Assembly: GCF_001306915.1 (NCBI RefSeq)
Contig: NZ_LJTC01000006.1
Coordinates: 62,774-126,773, forward strand
From: Pseudoalteromonas lipolytica
GTDB taxonomy: Bacteria; Pseudomonadota; Gammaproteobacteria; Enterobacterales; Alteromonadaceae
Reading direction: 5' to 3'
Length of the DNA: 64,000 nt
Part shown: positions 48,807-58,373 of the stretch, in pieces
How the letters are laid out: each line of letters opens with the position of its first letter
Numbering within the stretch: the first letter of the stretch is position 1
Made by a program: the position numbers and the translations under genes
Notes under the pieces: model-generated
What the model saw: the letters and a program-made list of their open reading frames with translations, nothing else
Database searches by the model: none
Told to the model about the DNA's origin: nothing

Positions 48807-51230
48807 ATGACTATTGTTCGGGAAAAAGAGCTTGAATTGGAAGTTAAACAACTCCGAGAGCAGCTAAATAAAGCTAAGCTTGAGCGGGATAAGTACAAAA
48901 AGTTATTTGATATTTCGGCTGATGCATTGTCAATAATAGACCTAGGCACAGGCAGGTTTATTGAGTGCAATCAATCCGCGATTGATATGCATGGAGTAGA
49001 AAGCAGTAGTAACTTCCTGAATCTAACACCTTCTGATTTGTCACCTGAATTCCAACCATGTGGCAGACGCTCTGACGAAATGGCAGGTGAGTACATAGGC
49101 AATACCATAACTGAGGGTAGTCAGGTTTTTCAATGGACGCATACTCGTTTAGACGGCACTACATTTCCCTGTTTGGTTTCATTAACCTATATCGCCTTGG
49201 ATGAACAAAATCTTATACTAGCTATAGGTAGAGATATCAGCGAGCTTGTCCATACCCAAAATGAATTAGATATAGCAGAATCTGATGCCAGTCGATTAAA
49301 GCGAGCTTACAGCGAAGAAAAAGAGAAATTTGAAAAGTTTGTCGACTTAGCCACAGTAGGGATTGCAATTAATAACATTTCAGATGGAAGCTTTGAGTTT
49401 GTAAATCAAGAGTTCAGTAAAATCACTGGGTACAGTATTGAAGAGCTTAACCAGATGGATTATTGGCAGCTCACACCAATCTCATATGAAAAGCAGGAGC
49501 AAGCTCAACTCGAATCTTTAGCTGAGCATGGTCACTATGGCCCATACCTTAAAGAATATATACACAAAAATGGCACTAACGTCCCTGTATTACTGTCTGG
49601 TATAAAAATTACCGACAGAAATGATGAAACGGTGATTTGGTCTGTCGTACAAGATATGACCCTACAAAAAGAGAACGAGCAAAAAATTCAAGAAGCGAAA
49701 GAAAAAGCAGATGCATTGGCGCTTCGAATGCAACTTGCCAATGACTCTGCGGAAATAGGCATATGGGAGTGGAATTTACGAACGGGTGAGCTCAATTGGG
49801 ATGAGTGGATGTACAAATTGTATGGCATCAATGAATCTGAGTTTTCAGGTGCGTATGAAGCATGGGTAAATAGTGTTCATCCCGACGACATTGATTCTGC
49901 AAAGAGTGCATTAGAAACAGCTGTTCGTGGTGAAGGAGTTTATGACCCTGAATTTCGAGTTGTACACCCAAATGGTGATATTAAAGTGATAAAGGCCAGC
50001 GCTGAAGTAATAAGAGATACTGATGGGAAAGCCGTTAAAGTTATCGGAGTCAATTACGACGTCACAGAAAAAGTTAACGCTATTCAGGTGCTTTATGAAG
50101 CGAAACTTGCCGCTGAAAATGCTGTGAAAGCCAAAAGTGACTTTCTGGCGAATATGAGTCATGAAATTCGAACTCCGATGAATGCTATCCTTGGTGGTTT
50201 GCAGCTTTTACAAGACGCAAAATTATCTAGGGAGTTGAAAACCGTTCTGAGTAACGCATCTTTCTCTGCACAAAGCCTGCTCACTATCATTAATGATATT
50301 TTGGATTATTCAAAAATTGAATCGAACAACCTTCAACTAGAGCAAATTCAGTTTTCACTCACAGAAGTGCTTGAATCAGTGAAGTATGACTTGGATGGGC
50401 AAGTTAGCAATAAGCAGATACAGTTTATTGTCAATAAAGGTGAGCGTTATAAAGATTATTGGCTTGGTGATTTAGTTCGAGTTAAGCAAATAATCCTGAA
50501 CCTCGCTTCAAATGCCGTTAAGTTCACAGAAAAAGGAAGTGTAAAGGTTAATATTGATAGCCGCCCTTACAGTGGCAAAGATGCAATTTATATTCAGGTC
50601 ATTGATTCGGGTATAGGAATGACTGAAGAGGCTGCTCAGAGGATTTTTGAGCGATTTGCTCAGGCTGATACCTCAACCACAAGAAAGTACGGTGGGACGG
50701 GGCTTGGTATGTCAATTACAACTAATCTCATCAAAATGATGGGAGGTGAAATAGACGTTCAAAGTCAGCTAGATAAAGGGACGACAGTCTCAGTTATCCT
50801 CCCTCTTCAAGAAGTAGACATGGTGTCTAAAGAAAAGGCTAAAAAATCCTTATCCGCTCCTGATTTATCAAGTAAACAAATACTGGTTGCAGAAGATAAT
50901 GCAATTAATCAGGTGTTGATACAATCAATGTTGAAGTCTACCAAAGCAAAAGTAACGATTGTTGAAAATGGGCAACTAGCGATAGATGAGGTTAAAAAAG
51001 GAAGTTATGACATCGTACTGATGGACATCCACATGCCCGAAATGGATGGCGTGGAAGCGCAAAAACAGCTAAAGCAGCTATTTCCTAAATTACCCGTGAT
51101 AGCCCTAACCGCAAATGTGATGAAAGATGATGTTGAAAACTACATCCAACAGGGTTTTGTTGCCCATATAGCCAAACCTATCGACATTAATCAACTATAT
51201 GGAAGCTTAAAGCATTTTATCGATAAATAA
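48807..51230 (+). CDS. cytoplasmic hybrid sensor kinase with PAS domains
   Basis: Hybrid histidine kinase of 807 residues with no membrane segment. The start is the ATG at 48807, with AAGGA at 48797; an upstream TTG at 48735 is less likely. Order: coiled coil (about 1-35), three PAS units (about 36-150, 185-305, 320-440; the third is of the PAS_3 kind with WEWNLRTGELNW), HisKA with phospho-His 452 in MSHEIRTPMNAIL, HATPase with DSGIGMTEE and GGTGLGMSI, and a C-terminal REC domain with phospho-Asp 740 in LMDIHMPEMDG. The signal is cytosolic and unknown. No regulator is directly attached; it may feed phosphate to the Hpt and REC proteins elsewhere. Confidence 0.9.
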   Translation: MTIVREKELELEVKQLREQLNKAKLERDKYKKLFDISADALSIIDLGTGRFIECNQSAIDMHGVESSSNFLNLTPSDLSPEFQPCGRRSDEMAGEYIGNTITEGSQVFQWTHTRLDGTTFPCLVSLTYIALDEQNLILAIGRDISELVHTQNELDIAESDASRLKRAYSEEKEKFEKFVDLATVGIAINNISDGSFEFVNQEFSKITGYSIEELNQMDYWQLTPISYEKQEQAQLESLAEHGHYGPYLKEYIHKNGTNVPVLLSGIKITDRNDETVIWSVVQDMTLQKENEQKIQEAKEKADALALRMQLANDSAEIGIWEWNLRTGELNWDEWMYKLYGINESEFSGAYEAWVNSVHPDDIDSAKSALETAVRGEGVYDPEFRVVHPNGDIKVIKASAEVIRDTDGKAVKVIGVNYDVTEKVNAIQVLYEAKLAAENAVKAKSDFLANMSHEIRTPMNAILGGLQLLQDAKLSRELKTVLSNASFSAQSLLTIINDILDYSKIESNNLQLEQIQFSLTEVLESVKYDLDGQVSNKQIQFIVNKGERYKDYWLGDLVRVKQIILNLASNAVKFTEKGSVKVNIDSRPYSGKDAIYIQVIDSGIGMTEEAAQRIFERFAQADTSTTRKYGGTGLGMSITTNLIKMMGGEIDVQSQLDKGTTVSVILPLQEVDMVSKEKAKKSLSAPDLSSKQILVAEDNAINQVLIQSMLKSTKAKVTIVENGQLAIDEVKKGSYDIVLMDIHMPEMDGVEAQKQLKQLFPKLPVIALTANVMKDDVENYIQQGFVAHIAKPIDINQLYGSLKHFIDK

Positions 51231-51340
51231 ATTTGTTCAACTAATTAAATACCCAATGGCTAGTAACTTAGAAGGGAGTTAGTTCTAGTTGATAGGGGGA
51301 TTATTAACTCATCTTTGTCCATCGACGAGTTATAAATATA

Positions 51341-51358
51341 ACTCGCCTTTGCCCCATT
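51341..51358. repeat. dispersed repeat fragment (E)
   Basis: AACTCGCCTTTGCCCCAT, a short match to the start of repeat A. It lies beside the inverted repeat CGAGTTAT/ATAACTCG (51327-51346). Confidence 0.35.
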
Positions 51359-51414
51359 CCTTTTCAGGATCCGTCTAATAAATTTTTGCTAAGTGAAACA
51401 CTGCAATACTTAAA

Positions 51415-51457
51415 GTAATGCGTTCAACCCTCACTTGAATGAGTTGAGTCGCATTAC
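51415..51457 (-). terminator. long imperfect hairpin after tyrS
   Basis: GTAATGCG (51415-51422) pairs with CGCATTAC (51450-51457); within it TCAA/TTGA and CTCA/TGAG extend the stem. It is 10 bases past the tyrS stop codon. The T-run on the minus strand is short. Confidence 0.55.
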
Positions 51458-51467
51458 ATTTTCTACT

Positions 51468-52718
51468 TTATTTGCGTTTGATTAAGCAAAAGTGCTTCTT
51501 TCCGCGCTGAATTAACCAGTATTTATCAAACAGTGGAAATCCGAGTTGGGAGTTGTCAGGTGTTATTTTTTCGCCATTTACACTAATCGCATTGCCTTCG
51601 ATCAGCTCTCTGGCGATACGTTTTGATTTAGCTAACCCTGACTCGAGCAACAATTCGATAACGTCTTGCAGAATGCTTTCAATGCTTGGAAGACCATCTA
51701 GCTCTAATTGTTGGAGTTCACTATAACTCAGCTTCTCGACGCCACCTGTGAATAATGCCTGTGTTATACGCTCGGCACTACGTAACCCTGATTCTCCGTG
51801 AACAAAACGAGTCATATTTTGCGCCAGAATCTTTTGTGCCTCAGGTTTGCCGTTATTTGACTTGTCCTGCAACTCTATCTGATCAATTTCTTCACAGGTT
51901 AAGAATGTGTAGTACCGAAGAAGGTTGTAGACATCTGTATCCTCAGTTGACAACCAGAACTGGTAAAACATATATGGCGATGTTTTTTGTGGATCAAGCC
52001 AAACGGCTCCTCCTTCTGTTTTGCCAAATTTAGTACCGTCAGATTTAGTTATCAAAGGTAACGTCAAACCAAACACTTGTTCACCATTCTGGCGACGTGT
52101 TAAATCAATACCGCTGACGATATTTCCCCATTGGTCATTACCACCAATTTGTAAATTACAACCATAACTTCTATTAAGTTCCGCAAAATCAAAGGATTGG
52201 AGTAAGCAGTAACTAAACTCTGTAAATGAAATACCCTGATCGGGTCTTTGCAACCGTTGTTTTACTGACTCACGGTTGATCATATTGTTGACAGAAAAAT
52301 GTTTACCGACATCACGGAAAAAATCGATGACATTAATGTCTTTTATCCAGTCTGCGTTATTGACTATGGTCATTGGCTTGCTTAAATGAGGTGCTAATAA
52401 CCGCTCAATTTGAGTAGTAAGATCTTTGACCCAAATGGCTACCGTTTCTTCAGTATTTAAACTGCGCTCTAAAGCTTTGAAGCTAGGGTCGCCAATCATA
52501 CCCGTTGCGCCACCAATAAGCGCTAATGCTTGATGTCCAGCATCTTGAAAACGCTTGAGCATAATTAGAGGAACTAAGTGTCCAATATGAAGGCTGCCTG
52601 CGGTAGGATCGAAACCGCAGTAGACTGTTTGTGGCTGGCTAAGTTGTTGCTGTATTTGTTCTAAATCACTGGCTTGAGCAATTAATCCGCGTGTTTGTAG
52701 TTCCTGAATGAATGTCAT
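51468..52718 (-). CDS. tyrS: tyrosyl-tRNA synthetase
   Basis: Class I synthetase that charges tRNA-Tyr. Of 416 residues: HIGH-type motif in LHIGHLVPL, the tyrosine-binding segment YSLLQSFDF-like ([16 protein letters not shown]), KMSKS-type loop KFGKTEGG, and a C-terminal S4 domain ([14 protein letters not shown]). It is the long TyrS type of E. coli. It lies in an accessory region, between a hybrid kinase and a LuxR regulator, away from usual partner genes, so it may be a second tyrS; whether the genome has another copy is not visible. A long hairpin follows. Confidence 0.94.
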   Translation of the reverse strand: MTFIQELQTRGLIAQASDLEQIQQQLSQPQTVYCGFDPTAGSLHIGHLVPLIMLKRFQDAGHQALALIGGATGMIGDPSFKALERSLNTEETVAIWVKDLTTQIERLLAPHLSKPMTIVNNADWIKDINVIDFFRDVGKHFSVNNMINRESVKQRLQRPDQGISFTEFSYCLLQSFDFAELNRSYGCNLQIGGNDQWGNIVSGIDLTRRQNGEQVFGLTLPLITKSDGTKFGKTEGGAVWLDPQKTSPYMFYQFWLSTEDTDVYNLLRYYTFLTCEEIDQIELQDKSNNGKPEAQKILAQNMTRFVHGESGLRSAERITQALFTGGVEKLSYSELQQLELDGLPSIESILQDVIELLLESGLAKSKRIARELIEGNAISVNGEKITPDNSQLGFPLFDKYWLIQRGKKHFCLIKRK

Positions 52719-52810
52719 CTATAACGTCTTTTCTGTCATGAATAATGTGATGTACAGATTACGAATAGAACCTTATGCGCGATATATCCCTAAAGGGATA
52801 ATTGGTTCAT

Positions 52811-53611
52811 TTAGTGGGTAATAATATGGTTGAGGAAGATTTGAAAAAGCTCACTGAGTGATGATACCTTTAATTGAGCATAGATACGCTTTCGGTGATT
52901 TTTTACCGTTCCTTCTGTAATGCCCAACTGTTTTGCTATTTCTTTGGTATCAAGTCCTTGCAATATTAACCGTGCGATTTGTTTCTCTCTACTTGAAAGA
53001 AAATCTTTGCCAAAAGAGTGCAGACCATCCTCTATGAACTTTCGTTTTTTTACTGAGTAGGACTCAGGAGAAAAGACAGGTTCCGCAAGAAGAAACTCCG
53101 TTTGCTTCCAGTGCTGTTGACATAAGGATTGAATGACGGAGAAGTATGAATTTAACATCTCAACATCTGATAGCGAAAATGGATTACTTGTATGGGTGCA
53201 ACCTAAATAGATAACGACCCAGCGAGTTGCTTCGACTTTTATGAGAATACTTAACTCATCTTTCCAACCAGTTTGCAGGTAAAATTGATTACAGTATGTT
53301 TGATAATCCATATCCCGTTTGGCTACGTCTTTTAATGAAAAAACGCCTTGCTGCTCATCAGTAGTTAGCATTTTGTAGAATGGGTCATCTTGAAATGCAG
53401 AAGTGAGGTAACGGTCAAAAAGTAATTCACGATTATTTTCAATCGAATCATAAAGATAAATGGGATGTTTATCTGTACGCAGACCGAGAATTACTGCGCA
53501 GTCATAATTCACTAGAGAAGCGATGAAAGCCATTAGATTAGGCGTAAAAGTCGTTGATTTCAGAGACGAAATAGAGTCAGCAAGTAGATTATTAAATTGA
53601 GATTTAGGCAT
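52811..53611 (-). CDS. LuxR-family transcriptional regulator
   Basis: 266 residues from the ATG at 53611 (the frame continues upstream to a TTG at 53629; neither has a strong ribosome site). The C-terminal LuxR helix-turn-helix is clear: LSSREKQIARLILQGLDTKE, then EIAKQLGITEGTVKNHRKRI. The N-terminal 190 residues match no autoinducer-binding signature I know. It may sense a ligand through an unrecognised domain. The divergent RR-GGDEF-EAL gene is separated by a 374-bp gap, so it might control that locus; this is inferred from position only. Confidence 0.82.
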   Translation of the reverse strand: MPKSQFNNLLADSISSLKSTTFTPNLMAFIASLVNYDCAVILGLRTDKHPIYLYDSIENNRELLFDRYLTSAFQDDPFYKMLTTDEQQGVFSLKDVAKRDMDYQTYCNQFYLQTGWKDELSILIKVEATRWVVIYLGCTHTSNPFSLSDVEMLNSYFSVIQSLCQQHWKQTEFLLAEPVFSPESYSVKKRKFIEDGLHSFGKDFLSSREKQIARLILQGLDTKEIAKQLGITEGTVKNHRKRIYAQLKVSSLSELFQIFLNHIITH

Positions 53612-53686
53612 AACGTATAAGACTAACAATATAGGTCTAAAGCATAACGTAATTACTTAAGTTGCTCAAAGATGATCTTTACTAAC

Positions 53687-53752
53687 AAACTCTTGCCCCA
53701 AAATGCGTTAATCTAAATACTGTAAAGCTCTGTCTTGAGAGAAAGCTTTGTG
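53687..53752. repeat. dispersed intergenic repeat (C)
   Basis: AAACTCTTGCCCCAAAATGC, then GTTAATCTAAATACTGTAAAG and TTGAGAGAA. It aligns with repeat A along some 65 bp. It is in the LuxR/RR gap (53612-53985), where I see no ORF. Confidence 0.6.
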
Positions 53753-53985
53753 AAATCAGCTTATTTCTTTAATTTCTTTAGCTTTAAGTTATAAATTATT
53801 GAAGGTAATTGCGATGTGATTATTTTTATTGTGTTCTGAATTTGCTGTTTTCTGGCAAAGTAAATCAACCTCAAAAACTACTCAAAAAGCTAAAAATAAT
53901 ATTTTAAGGCTAATAAAAAAGTGGGTCGCAAATTTGGTGTTTTAGCGTTATTGTTAGTAGGTACAAAGTATTGAGGGGACCCTTA

Positions 53986-56097
53986 ATGGACAATTGCAGT
54001 GTTCTTATCATAGATGATGAAGAGATTAATACCTTACAGTTAGAGCATGCTTTAGACGGAGTCGGAAATATTTCAACTTCTAATAACAGCTCTGAAGCAA
54101 TACAGCTGATTGAAAAAACTAAACCAGACATTTTAATTCTTGATTTAGAAATGCCTGCAGTAAGTGGTTTTGACATTTTAGAAGTGATACAGCAAAAGCC
54201 AACTCTGGCACATATTAGAACTGTTGTTATTACGTCTCACAGTGATCCTGCGATAGAAGAAAAAGCCTTATCTTTAGGTGCGATAGACTTTATTTCTAAA
54301 CCGCTAAACCTTAGACTCTGTCGAATTCGTATTGAAAATCATATAAAAATCAGAACACAAGAAAAAATATTACAACTAACACAAGCAGAACTATTTGCTG
54401 AAAAAGAGCAATTGAGAATTACGATAGATTCGATTGCTGATGCTGTTATTTCTACGGATAAAAACGCAAATATTGTGTACATGAACCCTGTAGCTCAAAG
54501 ACTTACAGGATGGTCACAAACTGCCGCGAAAGGTCGCCATATTGAAGAAGTCATGAAGTTATGCGATGCGACAACTAAAATACCGTCTATTAATCCTTTA
54601 TCTGTTGCTTTAAAAGAAAATAGACCTGTCGCTATGGCTTTAAATACACAATTGATCAGTAAGCAAGGCATAGAACATCGAGTTGAAGACAGCGCAGCTC
54701 CAATTCTTGATAAAAACCTTAATCAATGTGGTGCTGTTATGGTGTTTCAAGATGTCAGCGAAGCATTGGCTATGTCGATGCAGATGACATATCTATCTCA
54801 TCATGACCAATTAACATCATTACCAAATCGAATATTACTTCACGATAGACTTACGCAAGGTATTGCCAGGGCTGCTTTTAATAACACTAAGTTAAGCTTA
54901 ATGTTACTTGATTTAGATAAGTTTAAGTTTATTAATGATGCCTTAGGGCATCATGTCGGTGATGAGATTATTGCACATATTGGTCACAGCTTGGACCGAT
55001 TCGCATGTAATGATATTACAGTCGCGCGTGTCGGTGGAGATGAGTTCGCACTCGTCGTTCCTCATTCTGCTAATTCTTTAAGTTTAGAGCCACTTGTTAA
55101 TCAGGTTCTTAATGTTATTGGTAAGCCTTTCAGGTCAGGTGGTGAGCAGCATGTTCTTTCAGCAAGTTTAGGTATAAGTGTGTACCCTGATGATGCTTCG
55201 AATGTTGAAGAAATGCTTCGCCATGCAGACTCCGCAATGTATAAAGCAAAAAACGAATCTGCAAATAGTTACTTCTATTTTAGTGACGATTTACAGGTTG
55301 AAATGAATAGGCGTCTTGAGGTTGGAAATAAATTAAGAAAGGCATTAGATGAAAGTGACCTCGACGTTCACTATCAACCTAAATATGACCTTAATACTGA
55401 CACACTGATTGGTGTAGAAAGCTTAGTTCGTTTAAAAGATGGGCAAGGTGGCTTTATTTCTCCTGTTCACTTTATTGAATATGCAGAAGAAACGGGGCTT
55501 ATTTTTCGCTTAGGAGAACAAGTTCTTGAAAAAAGTTGTTTTGCTGCAAAAACGTGGCTTGATAAAGGTCTGCCGATGAAAGTTGCAGTAAATATATCTG
55601 CAAAACAATTTACAGACACTAAACTTGTAGATACTGTCGCCGAGATCCTTGAAAGAACGCAATTACCCAGCCGCTACTTAGAGCTAGAAGTGACAGAATC
55701 GGCCTTGATTGAAAACTTTGATTATACTGTAAGTCAATTAAAGCTTATCTCTGGTATGGGGGTCAGTATTGCCCTTGATGACTTTGGAACAGGATATTCT
55801 AGTCTTTCATATTTAAGACTGTTTCCACTAAATGTATTAAAAATAGACCAGTCTTTTGTACGTGATATGCTTAACGATGAGCAAGCGCTCAATATTGTAA
55901 CTACAATAATTGAACTAGCTCACTCTTTAAAACTCCAAATTGTGGCTGAAGGGATTGAAACTTTAGAGCAAAAAGATCTACTGCAAGAGCTTGGCTGTCA
56001 AATAGGCCAAGGTTATTTACTGAGCAAGCCTTTGGATATCGACAAGGCTAACAAACTAATACAAAGTAGTAAGGTTGAAGGAATATTATGCCCTTAA
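53986..56097 (+). CDS. response regulator REC-PAS-GGDEF-EAL
   Basis: 703 residues from the ATG at 53986 (AGGGG seven bases before; an upstream TTG at 53971 is in frame). REC domain with phospho-Asp 53 in LILDLEMPAVSG; PAS (about 150-275); GGDEF intact at 350-354 (VARVGGDEFALVV) but with no RxxD I-site ahead; EAL domain with E478 (VESLVRL, Ser instead of Ala), NISAKQF, EVTES, DDFGTG, KIDQSF and QGYLLSKP. It can in principle both make and degrade c-di-GMP. It is the first gene of the signalling locus and overlaps the next gene by 10 bp. Confidence 0.9.
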   Translation: MDNCSVLIIDDEEINTLQLEHALDGVGNISTSNNSSEAIQLIEKTKPDILILDLEMPAVSGFDILEVIQQKPTLAHIRTVVITSHSDPAIEEKALSLGAIDFISKPLNLRLCRIRIENHIKIRTQEKILQLTQAELFAEKEQLRITIDSIADAVISTDKNANIVYMNPVAQRLTGWSQTAAKGRHIEEVMKLCDATTKIPSINPLSVALKENRPVAMALNTQLISKQGIEHRVEDSAAPILDKNLNQCGAVMVFQDVSEALAMSMQMTYLSHHDQLTSLPNRILLHDRLTQGIARAAFNNTKLSLMLLDLDKFKFINDALGHHVGDEIIAHIGHSLDRFACNDITVARVGGDEFALVVPHSANSLSLEPLVNQVLNVIGKPFRSGGEQHVLSASLGISVYPDDASNVEEMLRHADSAMYKAKNESANSYFYFSDDLQVEMNRRLEVGNKLRKALDESDLDVHYQPKYDLNTDTLIGVESLVRLKDGQGGFISPVHFIEYAEETGLIFRLGEQVLEKSCFAAKTWLDKGLPMKVAVNISAKQFTDTKLVDTVAEILERTQLPSRYLELEVTESALIENFDYTVSQLKLISGMGVSIALDDFGTGYSSLSYLRLFPLNVLKIDQSFVRDMLNDEQALNIVTTIIELAHSLKLQIVAEGIETLEQKDLLQELGCQIGQGYLLSKPLDIDKANKLIQSSKVEGILCP

Positions 56098-57011
56098 GTC
56101 TAAAGCCATTATCACAGTGTAAAGTATTCATTGTTGATGATGATGAGATGGTCAGGTTAAGTCTAGGTGTTATTTTAGAAGATCATTTTTCCGTGGATGC
56201 ATACTCTTCTGGTCAGGCTGTTTTAGAAGCCTGTGAGGATTTACTTCCAGATTTGATTTTACTAGATATTAATTTACCGGATATAAGTGGTCTGGATATT
56301 TGTAGGCGACTTAAGGCTAAAGCTACATTCGAAAATATCCCAATAATTTTCATCACTTCGACTTACGATACAGAGTGTCAAAATGCATGCTGGGAAGCCG
56401 GAGCTACCGATTTTATTGGTAAACCCATCACAGCATCGACATTGATACACCGCACGAAAAATCACTTAGAGAATAAGCTTCGACTAGAAAAACTAATAGA
56501 GCTTACCTATAAAGATTCATTGACAGGCTTATTTAATCGGCACTATTTAGACCTTGAAGTTGCTAATGTTTTTAAACAAACTTCAAGAGAGAAGAAACCG
56601 TTCAGTTTGCTAATGCTTGATCTAGATTTCTTTAAGTTATACAACGATCAATACGGGCATCCGCAAGGAGATACTTGCCTGAAACTAATTGCTGATGTTA
56701 TTGAACGTTCTATTCAGCGACCTCAAGATATCGTTATTCGATATGGTGGAGAGGAGTTTCTCATTGTACTGCCATATACAGATTTTGACGGAGTTAAATT
56801 CATATGTGACCGTATTTCAACAGAGCTTGAGACGATTAATATCCCGCATGTCAAGTCTATTTGGGGCCGCGCGACAGTCAGTATCGGTGGAGTTATCTAT
56901 GAGCACCAAAATAAGGTGAGCTTTGATGAACTGATTAATTGCGCAGATAAAGCGCTTTATGCGGCTAAAAGTGATGGGCGAAACTGCTTTAGGCTAAGTT
57001 TTTGTGATTGA
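56088..57011 (+). CDS. response regulator REC-GGDEF (diguanylate cyclase)
   Basis: 307 residues. REC domain with phospho-Asp 60 (LILLDINLPDISG), then GGDEF domain with the active GGEEF at 220-224 (RYGGEEFLIVLPY) and the inhibitory RxxD I-site (RPQD) five residues before it. This is a PleD/WspR-like diguanylate cyclase activated by phosphorylation and limited by product. It begins inside the previous gene by 10 bp, so it is translated with it. Kinases for it would be the hybrid kinases downstream. Confidence 0.92.
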   Translation: MPLSLKPLSQCKVFIVDDDEMVRLSLGVILEDHFSVDAYSSGQAVLEACEDLLPDLILLDINLPDISGLDICRRLKAKATFENIPIIFITSTYDTECQNACWEAGATDFIGKPITASTLIHRTKNHLENKLRLEKLIELTYKDSLTGLFNRHYLDLEVANVFKQTSREKKPFSLLMLDLDFFKLYNDQYGHPQGDTCLKLIADVIERSIQRPQDIVIRYGGEEFLIVLPYTDFDGVKFICDRISTELETINIPHVKSIWGRATVSIGGVIYEHQNKVSFDELINCADKALYAAKSDGRNCFRLSFCD

Positions 57012-57095
57012 TTTTGGGTTTTTCTTACTACTTTTTGTAGAAACCTCAGGAACATAGCCTATACTTTTGAGACAATTAACTTACCAAGAAATACA

Positions 57096-58364
57096 ATGGA
57101 ACATTCTCAAAAACGTCGAGACTTTCTAAAAACACTCGGTGTTGGTGCTGCGGCATCAACACTTGCGTTTAAAGCCCCTTATGTTTTTGCAAAGAACAAA
57201 GTAACCCTTCGTGTAATGGGAACACATGTTACGTTGCAAGAAGAGCTTAGACAAAGAGCAATGCGCGAACTAGGTATAAACATTGAGTTTTCACCTATGG
57301 GTAGTGCCGCCGTTTTGCAAAAAGCAGCAGCAGACCCTAGTTCTTTTGATTTGTATGAGCAATGGTCTGACTCTATTAATATTTTGTGGCAAGCTGATGC
57401 AATCCAGCCAATCGAGGTTGATAGACTCGTTTATTGGGATGAAATAAACCCACTTTCCAAGACAGGCAAAATTGTACCGGATGCAAAGTTAGGTGTAGGC
57501 GATTCACCCAATAAGCTTCTTTATGCACAGCCGGATGGCTCTTTGGGAGAAACACCATCCAAATTAATTAGCTTCATGCCTTATGTACACAATGTCGATT
57601 CATTTGGCTATAACACGAATGCTATCGAAAAAGGTATTCCGTACGAAACAGAATCTTGGGCATGGTTATTAGATGAAAAGAATAAAGGCAAAGTGGCATT
57701 AGTTAATGCACCAACAATAGGTATTTTTGATGCTGCTTTAGCCGCTCAAGCTAAAGGATTAATGAAGTTTAATGATTTAGGTAATATGAGTATTGCAGAG
57801 ATTGACCAATTATTTGCCATTTTATTTGAAAAGAAACGGCAAGGTCATTTTTCAGGTTTTTGGACGTCAGTACCGCAATCTGTTGATTTTATGAAAATGA
57901 ACCGAGTGACCATTCAAAGTATGTTCTCACCAGGTGTCAGTGCGCTAAATGGGCAAGGCATCCCAGTAACTTATGCATCGCCAAAAGAAGGTTACAGAGC
58001 ATGGCATGGAGTTATGTGTTTATCAAAAAATACCCATGGGCATGTTCAAGATGCTGCGTATGAGTATATGAACTGGTGGTTATCCGGCTACCCTGGTGCA
58101 TTTATAGCAAGGCAAGGATATTACATTTCTAACCCTAGTCGTAGCCAACCGCTTATGTCGAAACCTGAGTGGAACTATTGGTATGAAGGACAAGAAGCGT
58201 CAACTGACTTGAAGGGAACAGATGGAAAAGTATCTATTAAAGCAGGCGAAATAAGGGATGGTGGCAGTTATATTAAACGCTTTTCGAATATTGCGGTTTG
58301 GAATACTGTGATGCCAAATTATGACTACAGTTTAGATAAGTGGTATGAACTACTTAACGCATAA
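57096..58364 (+). CDS. Tat-exported extracellular solute-binding protein
   Basis: 422 residues with a twin-arginine signal: KRRDFLKTLGVGAAASTLAF, Arg 7 and Arg 8. The mature part is a PotD/PotF-like type II periplasmic binding protein (RVMGTHVTLQEELRQRAMRE, SFGYNTNAIEKG, PSRSQPLMS). Ligand unknown; polyamine-like or other small molecule is a guess. No ABC permease or ATPase gene is near, and it stands 9 bp before a membrane kinase gene, so a sensing role is more likely than transport. It probably binds to that kinase like TorT to TorS. Confidence 0.87.
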   Translation: MEHSQKRRDFLKTLGVGAAASTLAFKAPYVFAKNKVTLRVMGTHVTLQEELRQRAMRELGINIEFSPMGSAAVLQKAAADPSSFDLYEQWSDSINILWQADAIQPIEVDRLVYWDEINPLSKTGKIVPDAKLGVGDSPNKLLYAQPDGSLGETPSKLISFMPYVHNVDSFGYNTNAIEKGIPYETESWAWLLDEKNKGKVALVNAPTIGIFDAALAAQAKGLMKFNDLGNMSIAEIDQLFAILFEKKRQGHFSGFWTSVPQSVDFMKMNRVTIQSMFSPGVSALNGQGIPVTYASPKEGYRAWHGVMCLSKNTHGHVQDAAYEYMNWWLSGYPGAFIARQGYYISNPSRSQPLMSKPEWNYWYEGQEASTDLKGTDGKVSIKAGEIRDGGSYIKRFSNIAVWNTVMPNYDYSLDKWYELLNA

Positions 58365-58373
58365 GGAAGTAAA

